A stretch of 64,000 nucleotides of DNA from Dongia_A sp035695765 (GTDB lineage: Bacteria > Pseudomonadota > Alphaproteobacteria > Dongiales > Dongiaceae), in NCBI GenBank assembly GCA_035695765.1, contig DASRRI010000030.1, positions 1-64,000 on the forward strand. The letters run 5' to 3'. Below, in pieces: positions 24,791 to 34,059 of the stretch. Every line of letters begins with the position of its first letter. Position 1 is the first letter of the stretch. The translations under genes and the position numbers were made by a program. Below the pieces are notes generated by a model. The model did no database searches, had not been told where the DNA came from, and saw only the letters and a program-made list of their open reading frames with translations.

Positions 24791-27790
24791 ATGCTGAATT
24801 CTCGGAACATGAATAGCGCAATTCTCGCCAAAGGCGGAGCGATGGGGGAACTCATCCGCACATTCGACTGGGCAGCCACGCCTCTCGGTGACATCGAGAA
24901 TTGGCCGCAAAGCCTGTGGTCGGCGCTCAGCATCTGCCTGTCGGCGCAGTTTCCAATCTGCATCTACTGGGGCCCGCATTACATCATGCTCTATAACGAC
25001 GCCTGGAAAGCGATACCGGGACGGCGTCACCCCTGGGCGCTGGGTAGAAGCGGTCCCGAAGTATGGCCCGAGATGTGGCCGACCGCTGGCCCAAAATTCG
25101 ACATGGTGCTCAAGAAAGGGAACGGAATATGGGCCGAGGATGCGCCCATGGTCATGATGAGGTTCGGCTACGCCGAGGAATGCTTCTTCAACTACAATCT
25201 CAGCCCCGTCCATGGCGAAGGCGGCAAGATTGCGGGCGTATTCGCAGTAGCCATGGATACAACCTACCGCGTGCTTTCCGAACGTCGCTTCGGCCTGTTG
25301 CATGAGCTTGGCCTGTTGACGATGGGGACAAGATCGGTCCGGGCAATCTGCCAGTCCGCGGCGGACTTGATTGCAGCAAATCCCGCCGATATCCCATTTT
25401 GCTTGTTCTATCTGATTGACTACCAAGCCAGTCCGCCCGTTGCCAACCTTGCCGCCAAGTGCGGCGTGATCGCCCCCCAAATTCAAGCTTGCCCGAGCCG
25501 TATCGAATTGAATGCGAACGGCGAAGAAAACACTGTTTGGCCGCTGCACCAAGCGTTCTGCAGCAAATATATCGAGATCGTCCAAAGCCTCGACCCTTCG
25601 CTCGAAGGCAAGCTGAGTATCGCGACCTGGCGGGAACCCGTGCGGAGTGCCGTCGTCATCCCTGTTCCGCTGCAGTCAAATGCGCCGAGCGCCATTTTGG
25701 TCGCAGGCGTACATCCCGGTCGAGGCCTCGATCATGCTTATCTGCACTTTTTCGAGATCCTGGCGGCGCAGCTTGCGTCTGCCTTGAGCAACGCGCACGC
25801 CGTCGACGCCGAACGCCAGCGCGCGGACAAGATCGCTGATATCGATCAGGCAAAGACCTCGTTCTTTTCGAACATAAGCCACGAGTTTCGCACGCCGCTG
25901 ACGCTTATCCTTGGGCCGTTGGAAGCGATCCTTGCTCGACCGACCGCGCTCGCAGATACCGAGCGCAATCAATTGCGCCTGATTGAACGAAACGCGCTGC
26001 GTCTGCTCAAGCTCGTCAACACTCTGTTAGACTTTTCGCGGCTGGAGGCACACCGGTATGAGCCGCACTACGAGTTGGTGGATCTTGCTACTTACACTGC
26101 GGGTCTGGCTGGCGCCTTCAATTCGGTCTGCGACCGCGCGCTGTTGACACTTGAGATCGATTGTCCCCCTCTGCCGGAGCCGGTCTATGTCGATTGCGAG
26201 ATGTGGGAGAAGGTCATTCTCAACCTTTTGTCCAACGCTTTCAAATTCACGCTCGCGGGCGGCTTGTCGGTCCGCCTCCAGCCATCCGCGAACGGCAAAG
26301 CTGCAGTCCTCAAAGTGAGTGACACTGGGGTCGGCATTCCCGAACACGAACTGCCGCACATTTTCGAGCGGTTCCATCGCGTGAAAGGCAGACCCGGTCG
26401 CAGCGACGAGGGCACCGGCATCGGATTGGCTCTTGCGCAAGAGCTCGTGAAACTCAATGGCGGTTCCATTGAGGTCAGCAGTGTCGTTGGCCGAGGAAGC
26501 GAATTCACCGTTTCGATTCCGTTCGGACGAGACCACATGGACGAGAGAAGGACAGAGAGCCTTGCGGCACCCGCAGCGCCGTCCAAGCGCACGCAGCAAT
26601 TCGTCGCAGATGCGCAGAAGCTGCTGCCCGATGAACATCAGGTCCGATCATCACCGGGCCAGAGCGCGGCCGGAGGCGATAATGCGAAGCGGACACGCAT
26701 CCTCCTGGCCGAAGACAACTCAGACATGCGTCAGTATCTGTTGGAGCTGTTGCGGGCCGAGTACGACGTGGTCGCGGTGCCCAACGGCAATGACGCCCTG
26801 CTCGCGCTGCAGAACGACCCTGTGGCTATCGACCTCATCCTGACTGATGTCATGATGCCGGCGATGGATGGCTATGGCCTGCTTCGCAAAGTGCGAGAAG
26901 ATCCGAAGATCCGGACGGTGCCAGTCATCATGTTGTCCGCCCGTGCCGGGGACCGGAACACCTTGGCCGGGTTGGAGGCCGAGGCAAACGACTACGTCGT
27001 CAAGCCGTTCAGCGCGAACGAGCTCCTGGCGCGCGTCCGCGCCAATATCCGAATGGCTAGGCTGCGCAAGGAAGCGGATGAAGCGCTCGAGAAGTCTCAA
27101 TCCTTGAAAGCAGAGCGAGACCGCGTGGAGCTGCTGGAGCGGATGGTGAATGTGCAGGAGCAGGAACGTCTGAGGATTGCGCGCGAGTTGCATGATCAGA
27201 CTGGCCAGAATATAACCGGGCTTGCACTCGGCCTTAAGGGGTTGGAGAACCATATACAGGATGCACGCGGCCGGGAGACGCTGCGCTGGCTCGAACACTT
27301 GTCGAGCGAGATTGGGCAGAGCCTGCATCGGGCGGCCTGGGAATTACGGCCGACGTCGCTCGATGATGTCGGACTTCTCCGCGCCGTGGAAACCTATGTC
27401 CGGGATTGGGCAGACAGATTCGGGATAACGGTCGACCTTCATGGCGGGATCGATGGTGTCCGGTTCCCCGCAAAAGTTGAGACCACCGCCTATCGCGTGG
27501 TGCAGGAGGCAATGACCAATGTGTTCAAACATGCCGGTGCCTCGACGGTAAGTCTAGTTTTGGAGCGGCGGGACAGCCAGCTGCAGATCATCATCGAGGA
27601 TGATGGAAGGGGCTTCGATCCAACCTCGATCAAGGGCTCGGAGCACTTAGGTCTCGCCGGCATGCGCGAGCGGCTCGCGTTGATCGACGGAACAATCACA
27701 GTCGATTCGGAGATCGGCGTCGGCACGACGCTTTACGTCCGCATTCCAATCCTAACCACTGAGTCCGGGAGTCAGAAGGCAGATGTCTGA
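24791..27790 (+). CDS. hybrid sensor kinase with two complete kinase modules
   Basis: 999 residues, soluble. N-terminal PAS-like sensor (about 15-165, TFDWAATPLGDIENWPQSLW and YWGPHYIMLYNDAW), then GAF-like domain (about 170-340). Module 1 is HisKA with FFSNISHEFRTPLTLIL (His364) and HATPase (NLLSNAFKFT, DTGVGIP, GTGIGLAL). A receiver follows (LLAEDNSDMRQYL, Asp686 in ILTDVMMPAMDG, KPF). Module 2 is a NarX-type HisKA_3 (ERLRIARELHDQTGQN, His801) with its own HATPase (VVQEAMTNVFKHAGAS, DDGRGFD, GLAGMRERL). It overlaps the start of the NarL-type regulator gene by eight bases, and the second module most likely phosphorylates that regulator. Signal sensed unknown. Confidence 0.9.
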   Translation: MLNSRNMNSAILAKGGAMGELIRTFDWAATPLGDIENWPQSLWSALSICLSAQFPICIYWGPHYIMLYNDAWKAIPGRRHPWALGRSGPEVWPEMWPTAGPKFDMVLKKGNGIWAEDAPMVMMRFGYAEECFFNYNLSPVHGEGGKIAGVFAVAMDTTYRVLSERRFGLLHELGLLTMGTRSVRAICQSAADLIAANPADIPFCLFYLIDYQASPPVANLAAKCGVIAPQIQACPSRIELNANGEENTVWPLHQAFCSKYIEIVQSLDPSLEGKLSIATWREPVRSAVVIPVPLQSNAPSAILVAGVHPGRGLDHAYLHFFEILAAQLASALSNAHAVDAERQRADKIADIDQAKTSFFSNISHEFRTPLTLILGPLEAILARPTALADTERNQLRLIERNALRLLKLVNTLLDFSRLEAHRYEPHYELVDLATYTAGLAGAFNSVCDRALLTLEIDCPPLPEPVYVDCEMWEKVILNLLSNAFKFTLAGGLSVRLQPSANGKAAVLKVSDTGVGIPEHELPHIFERFHRVKGRPGRSDEGTGIGLALAQELVKLNGGSIEVSSVVGRGSEFTVSIPFGRDHMDERRTESLAAPAAPSKRTQQFVADAQKLLPDEHQVRSSPGQSAAGGDNAKRTRILLAEDNSDMRQYLLELLRAEYDVVAVPNGNDALLALQNDPVAIDLILTDVMMPAMDGYGLLRKVREDPKIRTVPVIMLSARAGDRNTLAGLEAEANDYVVKPFSANELLARVRANIRMARLRKEADEALEKSQSLKAERDRVELLERMVNVQEQERLRIARELHDQTGQNITGLALGLKGLENHIQDARGRETLRWLEHLSSEIGQSLHRAAWELRPTSLDDVGLLRAVETYVRDWADRFGITVDLHGGIDGVRFPAKVETTAYRVVQEAMTNVFKHAGASTVSLVLERRDSQLQIIIEDDGRGFDPTSIKGSEHLGLAGMRERLALIDGTITVDSEIGVGTTLYVRIPILTTESGSQKADV

Positions 27791-28430
27791 TGATATCCGA
27801 GTTGCTCTTGCGGACGATCATCCGGTGGTGCTGGCGGGATTGAAGGCGCTGATCGAAGCCGAGCCGGACATCCAGTTGGTGGGTCAGGCGGCAGACGGAA
27901 AAACGGCCTTTGACCTGATCACAACGACATCGCCCGATGTCGCGGTCATCGATCTGTCCATGCCGATCCTAAGCGGAGTCGATCTGGCCAAGCGGCTGGC
28001 GGAAAGACGCTCCGAAGCCAAGATCCTGATCTTGACCGTTCACGAGGACAGCGCTTACCTGCAGCAGTTGTTGCGCATCGGCGTTCGTGGCTACCTGCTG
28101 AAACGCTCCGCCGCGGACGAGTTGGTGCGCGCCATCCGCGCGGTGCAGGCAGGCGGTCTCTATGTCGATCCGATCATGGCCAGCAAACTGCTGAAGCCAA
28201 GCGAGCAGTTCGGCTCGGATACAGCCATGGCCGAACTCAGCGGCCGCGAAGAAGCGGTCTTGCGCCTCGTCGCCAACGGCTTCAGCAACAAGGAAGTGGC
28301 AATCAAGCTTGCGCTCAGCGTGAAGACCGTCGAGACCTACAAGGCGCGTGCGCTCGAGAAGCTCGGCTTGCGAACCCGCGCAGAAGTTGTCCGCTACGCG
28401 ACAAAGCACGATTGGCTGGAACAGCCCTGA
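27783..28430 (+). CDS. NarL/FixJ-type response regulator
   Basis: 215 residues. Receiver domain 1 to about 125 with Asp-Asp pair LADDHPVV and phospho-Asp at about 55 in VAVIDLSMP, the Thr in LILTVHED, and Lys in YLLKRSAADELV. C-terminal LuxR helix-turn-helix (about 150-210): LSGREEAVLRLVANGFSNKEVAIKLALSVKTVETYKARALEKLGL. The gene starts within the kinase gene, so the two are translated together as a two-component pair. Targets may include its own cluster or the PAS protein downstream. Confidence 0.93.
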   Translation: MSDDIRVALADDHPVVLAGLKALIEAEPDIQLVGQAADGKTAFDLITTTSPDVAVIDLSMPILSGVDLAKRLAERRSEAKILILTVHEDSAYLQQLLRIGVRGYLLKRSAADELVRAIRAVQAGGLYVDPIMASKLLKPSEQFGSDTAMAELSGREEAVLRLVANGFSNKEVAIKLALSVKTVETYKARALEKLGLRTRAEVVRYATKHDWLEQP

Positions 28431-28723
28431 ATGCACATCCGCTCTCTGAGGGGCATTTCCTGACGATACTGCGCCACAGCCCGTCTGATCGGCACGCGCC
28501 AAATTCTCTATAGTGATGTGGCATGCGAGGGCTGAAGGGTCGCTGCTGCGAGCGGTTCTCCAGCCCGAATGCAGGTTTCACCCCAGGTCGAGGCGATCTC
28601 TGATGATGCTATCGCCACCCCGAAAGATTGGCTGTACCCGGCAACCAGCGAAGCATACCCGGTCGGGCAGATCATTGCCGATGATCACCCGGTCACGATG
28701 ATTCCGGTCTCGGAATTGATGTG
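28431..28723. other. 293-base spacer with no supported gene
   Basis: No frame of useful length or family similarity. The spacer follows the two-component pair and precedes a PAS gene, so it probably holds a terminator for the first and a promoter for the second, but no clear hairpin with a T-run was found. Confidence 0.4.
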
Positions 28724-29257
28724 ATGGAGTGCCACGGAAGACTTGTGCCCCTTTACGTAGAGATTGCACCGACTGAGATTGAAGACAGGATTGCGTCCTC
28801 TCACGAGACAGTGCGTTCCATCTACTGGTATTGGCAGGACAAGCGCGGTGATCGGCGCATGCCAGCACGCCGCGACATCGACCCCATCGATCTTCGTTTT
28901 CACCTCCCCCGCATCATCCTGGTCGACGTGGTGTCGGACGACCGACGTTTTGTCTATCGGCTTGTCGGTACGCAGGAAGTTGCCGGCCGTGGCTATGATC
29001 CGACCGGACGCTCGGTTGGTGAAGCTTTCTATGCAGAGAGCCAAGAAGCCGCTCTTGCCAGCTATGAGTATGTGGTTCGGGAGCGGCGCCCTTTCTGTTT
29101 CAAGGATCCGTACGTGACGCGCGACGGCTGGCATGAACACGAGGACACGATCTACCTCCCGTTGTCCGAGGATGGGATGAACGTAACCATGATCCTGGTT
29201 TATTCGTTTTCCTACGATTTCCGCCCACGAATGGACAATCCCATTATGCTCAAGTAG
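28724..29257 (+). CDS. PAS domain protein (PAS_5 family)
   Basis: 177 residues, nearly all one PAS_5 domain (pfam07310-like). Typical features are VRSIYWYWQDKRGDRRMPARRDIDPIDLRFHLPRIILVDVV, then FVYRLVGTQEVAGRGYDPTGRSVGEAF, a Tyr-rich connector and the last strands WHEHEDTIYLPLSEDG. These stand-alone PAS proteins are common in alphaproteobacteria and are of unknown function, perhaps as sensor partners. The codon before the ATG is GTG, so the start could be three bases earlier. It lies downstream of the two-component pair. Confidence 0.82.
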   Translation: MECHGRLVPLYVEIAPTEIEDRIASSHETVRSIYWYWQDKRGDRRMPARRDIDPIDLRFHLPRIILVDVVSDDRRFVYRLVGTQEVAGRGYDPTGRSVGEAFYAESQEAALASYEYVVRERRPFCFKDPYVTRDGWHEHEDTIYLPLSEDGMNVTMILVYSFSYDFRPRMDNPIMLK

Positions 29258-29369
29258 ACGGCACAACTTCTGCTGAAACAGACTGGCGGCACCAAGCAGC
29301 TTGACGGAGTCTCGCACGTTGGCCATCAATGTGCCGAATTCGGCACCGACAAGGCCAGGGAGATTTTCA

Positions 29370-30815
29370 GTGGCGGTTTTCAGCAATTTCATCGGCGGTG
29401 AGCAGGTTGCCGGCAGCCAGGCTACACGCAATATCAACCCCTCCAACATCGATGATGTGATCGGCGAGTTTGCGTCGGGGTCGGCATCGGACGTTGCGGC
29501 TGCGGTCGGCGCCGCGAAGGCTGCCTTTCCGGCCTGGTCGCGGACCACGCCGCAGGAACGGCACGACATCCTGAAGAAGGCCGCTGACGAGGTGCTCGCC
29601 CGCAAGGAAGAGCTGGGCCGCATCCTGTCGCGCGAGGAAGGCAAGATCCTGGCTGAAGGCATCGGTGAAGCGGCGCGGGCCGGGCAGATCCTGGCATTTT
29701 TCGCCGGCGAGTGCCTGCGCCTCGCGGGCGAGATCATCCCATCCGTCCGGCCCGGCGTCGGAATCGAGATGACGCGCGAGCCCATCGGGGTGGTCGCCCT
29801 CATCACGCCATGGAATTTTCCGATTGCGATCCCGGCCTGGAAGATCGCGCCAGCCCTCGCTCATGGAAATACCGTCGTCATCAAGCCGGCGGAGATCGTG
29901 CCGCATTCGGTGTGGGCCCTGGTGGATATCCTCAACCGGGCGGGTTTGCCGAAAGGCGTCCTCAATCTGGTGATGGGCAAGGGCTCGGTCGTAGGCCAGG
30001 CCATGCTGCAGCATCCCGATGTCGCCGCCCTTTCCTTCACGGGATCGGTCGGTACGGGGCGGCGCCTCGCCGCGGCCTGCGTCGCCGCGACACCGATGAA
30101 GAAGTTCCAGCTCGAGATGGGCGGCAAGAACCCCCTGGTCATCCTGGATGATGCCGACCTGGAAGTCGCGGTCGCGAGCGCGCTCAACGGCGCCTTCTTC
30201 TCGACCGGTCAGCGCTGCACTGCGTCGTCCCGCCTCATCGTCACCGACAAGATCCACAGTCGCTTCGTCGATGCGCTCACCGACCGCATGAAGGCCTTGG
30301 TGGTCGATGATGCGCTGAAGCCTGGCTCTCAGATGGGCCCGGTAGTCGATCAATCGCAGTTCGAGCAGGACGAGCGCTACCTCGGCATCGGCCGCGAAGA
30401 AGGCGCCAAACTGCATTGGGGCGGCGAGCGGCTCAATCGCGCAACGCCTGGCTTCTATCTGCAGCCGGCCCTGTTCACAGACGTGAAGAATTCGATGCGG
30501 ATCGCGCGTGAGGAGATCTTCGGCCCCGTCGCCGCCGTCATCCGCGTCAAGGATTATGACGAAGCGCTGGCGACCGCCAATGACACCGAGTTCGGCCTGT
30601 CGGCCGGCATCTGCACCACAAGCCTCAAGCACGCTGCGCATTTCAAGCGCAACTCGGAAGCGGGCATGGTGATGGTGAACCTGCCGACCGCGGGAGTCGA
30701 TTACCACGTGCCGTTCGGCGGGCGGAAGGGTTCCAGCTTTGGGCCACGCGAACAGGGCGCCTATGCGCGCGAATTCTATACGACTGTGAAGACCTCTTAC
30801 ACGCTGGCCGGGTGA
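29370..30815 (+). CDS. NAD(P)-dependent aldehyde dehydrogenase, probably alpha-ketoglutaric semialdehyde dehydrogenase
   Basis: 481 residues. Catalytic Cys in FFSTGQRCTASSRL (about 286) and general base Glu in QLEMGGKNPL (about 252). Cofactor motif FTGSVGTGRR and TPWNFPIAIPAWKIAPAL are as in the class. The overall run NINPSN-x-DDVIGEFA, RHDILKKAADEVLARKEELGRILSREEGKILAEGIGE and RLAGEIIPSVRPGV is especially like the alpha-ketoglutaric semialdehyde dehydrogenases of sugar-acid pathways. Start is the GTG at 29370 with GGGAGA ahead of it. The frame extends upstream but that part has no family similarity. Confidence 0.88.
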   Translation: MAVFSNFIGGEQVAGSQATRNINPSNIDDVIGEFASGSASDVAAAVGAAKAAFPAWSRTTPQERHDILKKAADEVLARKEELGRILSREEGKILAEGIGEAARAGQILAFFAGECLRLAGEIIPSVRPGVGIEMTREPIGVVALITPWNFPIAIPAWKIAPALAHGNTVVIKPAEIVPHSVWALVDILNRAGLPKGVLNLVMGKGSVVGQAMLQHPDVAALSFTGSVGTGRRLAAACVAATPMKKFQLEMGGKNPLVILDDADLEVAVASALNGAFFSTGQRCTASSRLIVTDKIHSRFVDALTDRMKALVVDDALKPGSQMGPVVDQSQFEQDERYLGIGREEGAKLHWGGERLNRATPGFYLQPALFTDVKNSMRIAREEIFGPVAAVIRVKDYDEALATANDTEFGLSAGICTTSLKHAAHFKRNSEAGMVMVNLPTAGVDYHVPFGGRKGSSFGPREQGAYAREFYTTVKTSYTLAG

Positions 30816-31417
30816 TCAGGCGACGCCGTAGCCGATGATGCCCTTGACCTCCAGGAAGTCGTGGATGCCCCAGTCGGCATATTCGCGGCCATTGCCGGAG
30901 CGTTTGTAGCCGCCGAAGGGCGCGAACGTGTCCCAGGCGGGATAGTTGATCTTCACCTGGCCTGCGCGCAGGCGGCGCGCGACGCGCCGCGCGTGATCGA
31001 GGTCCTTAGATTCGACATTGGCGGAGAGGCCATAGACGGTATCGTTGGCGATCTCCACCGCCTGGTCCTCGCTGTCATCCGGCATGATTGCGCGAGACCT
31101 GCCGCAGCCTGGCTGTCCAGCGCCATGCCGATCGGCGCACCCATCTCCGCGGAGACAGTCTCGGCGATGTCCTTCATCCGCGCGCGATAGCATTCGATGA
31201 TCCGCGTCAGGAGCGCGACACGTTCCCTTCGGCTCGTCTGTGAAAATTTCGGGAACGCCGTCTTGGCTGCCGCCACCGCGCGATCCACGTCCGCAGCCGA
31301 GCCGGCGGAGATCCGGGTGTAGGCCTCCTCCGTGGCGGGGTTGATGACATCGATGGTCGCGGGCTGCACCGGGTCGACCCAGGCGCCGTTGATGTAGAAC
31401 TTCAAATGATTGGACAT
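30816..31417 (-). pseudogene. aldehyde dehydrogenase with large internal deletion
   Basis: The frame from an ATG at 31417 reads a normal aldehyde dehydrogenase N-terminus: FYINGAWVDPV, INPATEEAYTRISAG, VDRAVAAAKTAFPKFSQTS, up to DSQAAAGLAQ. At about 31100 the frame changes and the C-terminus follows: AIMPDDSEDQAVEIANDTVYGLSA, ARRLRAGQVKINYP, APFGGYKRSGNGREYADWG. Roughly 100 and 85 residues remain of an expected 475. The whole central part with the cofactor motif, catalytic Glu and catalytic Cys is gone, so the product cannot be active. It is last in the minus-strand catabolic operon. Confidence 0.85.
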
Positions 31418-31479
31418 GGTTGATCTCTATGCTGCGTTCCGGAAGCGGCGCACAATCTATCGTCCGATGTCCGCCTTGG

Positions 31480-33369
31480 CTACAAGGCCCAGCACGCGCA
31501 CCCGAGAGCGCCCCAGAAGCCTTTGAGATCGGAGATCGGCAGCTTCCTCGACCAGGCCGTGGCGTGATCGTGGCCGTGGACGTTACACGCGTGCGTGCAA
31601 CCGCACGCCGCCGCCAAGGTCTGTCGCTGGACCTGAGTACCTGCCTCCTTCGCATCGCCCCAGGCGCCATAGCCCCCGAACGCACGCACCGGCGACCAAT
31701 CTGGCATTGCCGGCGGCGGCATCGAAGCGTCGTGCTTTGCGAAGTCGCCGGCGCCGTAGACGATGCGCCCGCCGACGATCGTCAGTGCGGACGTCGTATC
31801 CGCGATCTCGTCCTCCGAGCAGGAGAAGTAGTCGCGGTCGGGCACGCAGAGATCGGCGAGCTGGCCGACCTGGATGCGGCCCTTCTTGCCTTGTTCGTTG
31901 GAAAACCAGGTCACATTCTCCGTCCACATGCGCAAGGCGGTTTCCCGGTCAAGGCAATTGCGGCGCGGGTAGAGACGCAAGCCGCCAACAGTCCGGCCAG
32001 TCACCAACCAGGCCAGTGAAACCCACGGATTATAAGAGGCAACCCGCGTCGCATCGGTGCCGGCGGAAACCTTCACGCCTTTTGCAAGCATCGCCGCCAC
32101 GGGCGGAGTCGCCGCCGCTGCGCCGACGCCATAGCGCTCGACAAAATACTCGCCCTGATAGGCCATGCGGTGCTGCACGGCGATGCCGCCGCCGAGCGCC
32201 GCAATGCGGTCGATCGACTGATCCGAGATCGTCTCGGCGTGATCGAAGAACCAGTTGAGGCCGGCGAGCGGTATGTCCTGATTGACCCGCTCGAACACAT
32301 CGAGAGCGCGTGAGATCGTCTCATCGTAGGTAGCGTGCAGCCGCCATGGCCAGCGATTCTCGGCCAGGATGCGCACGACCCCCTCGAGCTCACCCTCCAT
32401 CTCCGGCGCCATGTCCGGCCGCGGCTGGCGAAAATCCTCGAAATCGGCGGCTGAGAATACCAACATCTCGCCGGCGCCGTTGTGCCGGAAGTAATCGTCG
32501 CCCTGCTTGTAGGTGGAGGTTCTCGTCCAGTTGAGGAAATCCTCCTTCTCGCCTTTGGGTTTTTGCGTGAAGAGATTGTAGGCGAGCCGGATGGTGAGGT
32601 TGCCTTCCTCCGCCAGCTTTTGGATAACCGCATAATCCTCTGGATAATTCTGGAATCCACCGCCTGCATCGATCGCGCCGGTAACGCCGAGCCTATTCAG
32701 CTCGCGCATGAAGTGCCGCGTTGAATTCAGCTGGTAATCGAAAGGCAGCTTCGGTCCCTTGGCGAGCGTCGCATAGAGAATGCCTGCATTCGGCTTGGCA
32801 ATCAGAAGGCCGGTTGGATTGCCATTGGCATCGCGCATGATCTCGCCGCCCGGCGGGTCCGGCGTGTCCTTGGTGTAACCGACCGCCTGCAGCGCCGCTC
32901 CGTTCAGCAGCGCGCGATCGTAGAGATGCAGCAGGAAGACCGGCGTGACCGGCGCTACCGCATTGAGCTCGTCGATGGTGGGCAGGCGCTTCTCGGCAAA
33001 CTGATGCTCGGTAAAGCCGCCGACGACCCGCACCCATTGGGGCGGCGGCGTGATCGCGACCTGCCGCTTCAGCATATTCATTGCATCCGACAGCGAGCGC
33101 ACACCGTCCCACCGCAGCTCCATGTTAAAGTTCAGGCCGCCGCGGATGATGTGCAGGTGATTGTCGATGAGGCCAGGCAGGACCCGTCGGCCCTTGAGGT
33201 CGATCACCTGGGTGTCTGGCCCGGCAACTGCCATCACCTCCCGATCATGGCCGACGGCTTCAAACTTGCCGTCCCTGATTGCAATTGCGCTCGCCACCGG
33301 ATTCGAACGATCGAGCGTCGTGACCAGCCCGCGATGCAGGATGAGGTCGGGGACAGTTGAGGATGCCAT
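31480..33369 (-). CDS. amidohydrolase family protein (YtcJ-like)
   Basis: 629 residues of the amidohydrolase 3 group. The N-terminal beta-sandwich leads into RRVLPGLIDNHLHIIRGG with the HxH metal site. Further metal ligands are in RLHATYDET and WFFDHAETISD. The Asp of KVSAGTDATRVASYNPWVSLAWLVTG is the last ligand. A long C-terminal part ends in a Cys/His-rich tail (ACGCTHACNVHGHDH) that is unusual in the family. These enzymes hydrolyse N-acyl or cyclic amides. It sits 30 bases after the monooxygenase-like gene. Some homologues are annotated as exoenzyme regulatory AepA-like, but with little support. Confidence 0.85.
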   Translation of the reverse strand: MASSTVPDLILHRGLVTTLDRSNPVASAIAIRDGKFEAVGHDREVMAVAGPDTQVIDLKGRRVLPGLIDNHLHIIRGGLNFNMELRWDGVRSLSDAMNMLKRQVAITPPPQWVRVVGGFTEHQFAEKRLPTIDELNAVAPVTPVFLLHLYDRALLNGAALQAVGYTKDTPDPPGGEIMRDANGNPTGLLIAKPNAGILYATLAKGPKLPFDYQLNSTRHFMRELNRLGVTGAIDAGGGFQNYPEDYAVIQKLAEEGNLTIRLAYNLFTQKPKGEKEDFLNWTRTSTYKQGDDYFRHNGAGEMLVFSAADFEDFRQPRPDMAPEMEGELEGVVRILAENRWPWRLHATYDETISRALDVFERVNQDIPLAGLNWFFDHAETISDQSIDRIAALGGGIAVQHRMAYQGEYFVERYGVGAAAATPPVAAMLAKGVKVSAGTDATRVASYNPWVSLAWLVTGRTVGGLRLYPRRNCLDRETALRMWTENVTWFSNEQGKKGRIQVGQLADLCVPDRDYFSCSEDEIADTTSALTIVGGRIVYGAGDFAKHDASMPPPAMPDWSPVRAFGGYGAWGDAKEAGTQVQRQTLAAACGCTHACNVHGHDHATAWSRKLPISDLKGFWGALGCACWAL

Positions 33370-33399
33370 TTGCGGTCTGATCCTTAATCGCTGAACGTG

Positions 33400-33984
33400 T
33401 CAGCCGTAGAGCCACTTCGAGACGAGGCGCGTGTAATAGGGCATCACGGCCCAGGTCATGATGCCGACGATGATCACAGCGACCACCAACTGGCTGACGA
33501 GCGGCAGGGCCAGGAACGGCAGCCACCCGAAAGCCGGCTGCAGCAGCCACGGGATTATGACCGTCAAAGGAAAGATCGCTGACAGCGTGATGAGGAACTG
33601 CTTGTAGGCTTTGGCGTGTCGCCCGCCCGCCGGCGGCGTGAACCAGAATTCGAGGCCTGTCTTGATGTCGATATCCTCGTGTGAGCGCAGGAACGGCTGG
33701 ATCTTCTCGACCAGGCGCGCACGAATATCGGAAGCCAGCCACTGCCGCAGGTTTGCGATCGTGTCGAAATGCAGCACGATCGTATAGGCGTCGGATCCGC
33801 CATGCGGACGGATCACGTTGACGCCGCGATGACCGGCAAATTGCTGCGCGACGGGGATGATCTCCTTCAGCCAATCCTCATAGCGGGTCACGGCGTCAGG
33901 TTTCGGCCGCTGCTGGATCACCGTCGTGACCGGCGCTTCCAGTGCTATCTCGTCCTGATCGTGTCTGTTCTGGTCGGCGCCCAT
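33400..33984 (-). CDS. antibiotic biosynthesis monooxygenase-like membrane protein
   Basis: 194 residues. An ABM fold domain (about 10 to 110) with TTVIQQRPKPDAVTRYEDWLKEI, HRGVNVIRPHGG, and the EFWF strand, then two transmembrane helices (FLITLSAIFPLTVIIPWLL and LVVAVIIVGIMTWAVMPYY). These two-domain proteins are common in bacteria. The ABM domain family often oxidises small aromatic or quinone compounds, but activity of this type is unproven. Start is the ATG at 33984 with AGAGG before it. Lies between the YcaC-like hydrolase and the amidohydrolase genes. Confidence 0.8.
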   Translation of the reverse strand: MGADQNRHDQDEIALEAPVTTVIQQRPKPDAVTRYEDWLKEIIPVAQQFAGHRGVNVIRPHGGSDAYTIVLHFDTIANLRQWLASDIRARLVEKIQPFLRSHEDIDIKTGLEFWFTPPAGGRHAKAYKQFLITLSAIFPLTVIIPWLLQPAFGWLPFLALPLVSQLVVAVIIVGIMTWAVMPYYTRLVSKWLYG

Positions 33985-34059
33985 ATCCGGAACCTCTCGC
34001 TGAGCGGCCACCTGCCTCATCCGACCGGCGGCTTGTCAGCCGCCGGTCACGAAGTGGAC

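Noticed and set aside
28685..29806. 373-codon minus-strand frame opposite the PAS gene
   Set aside because: The plus strand encodes a clear PAS_5 domain; the minus frame has no recognisable domain.
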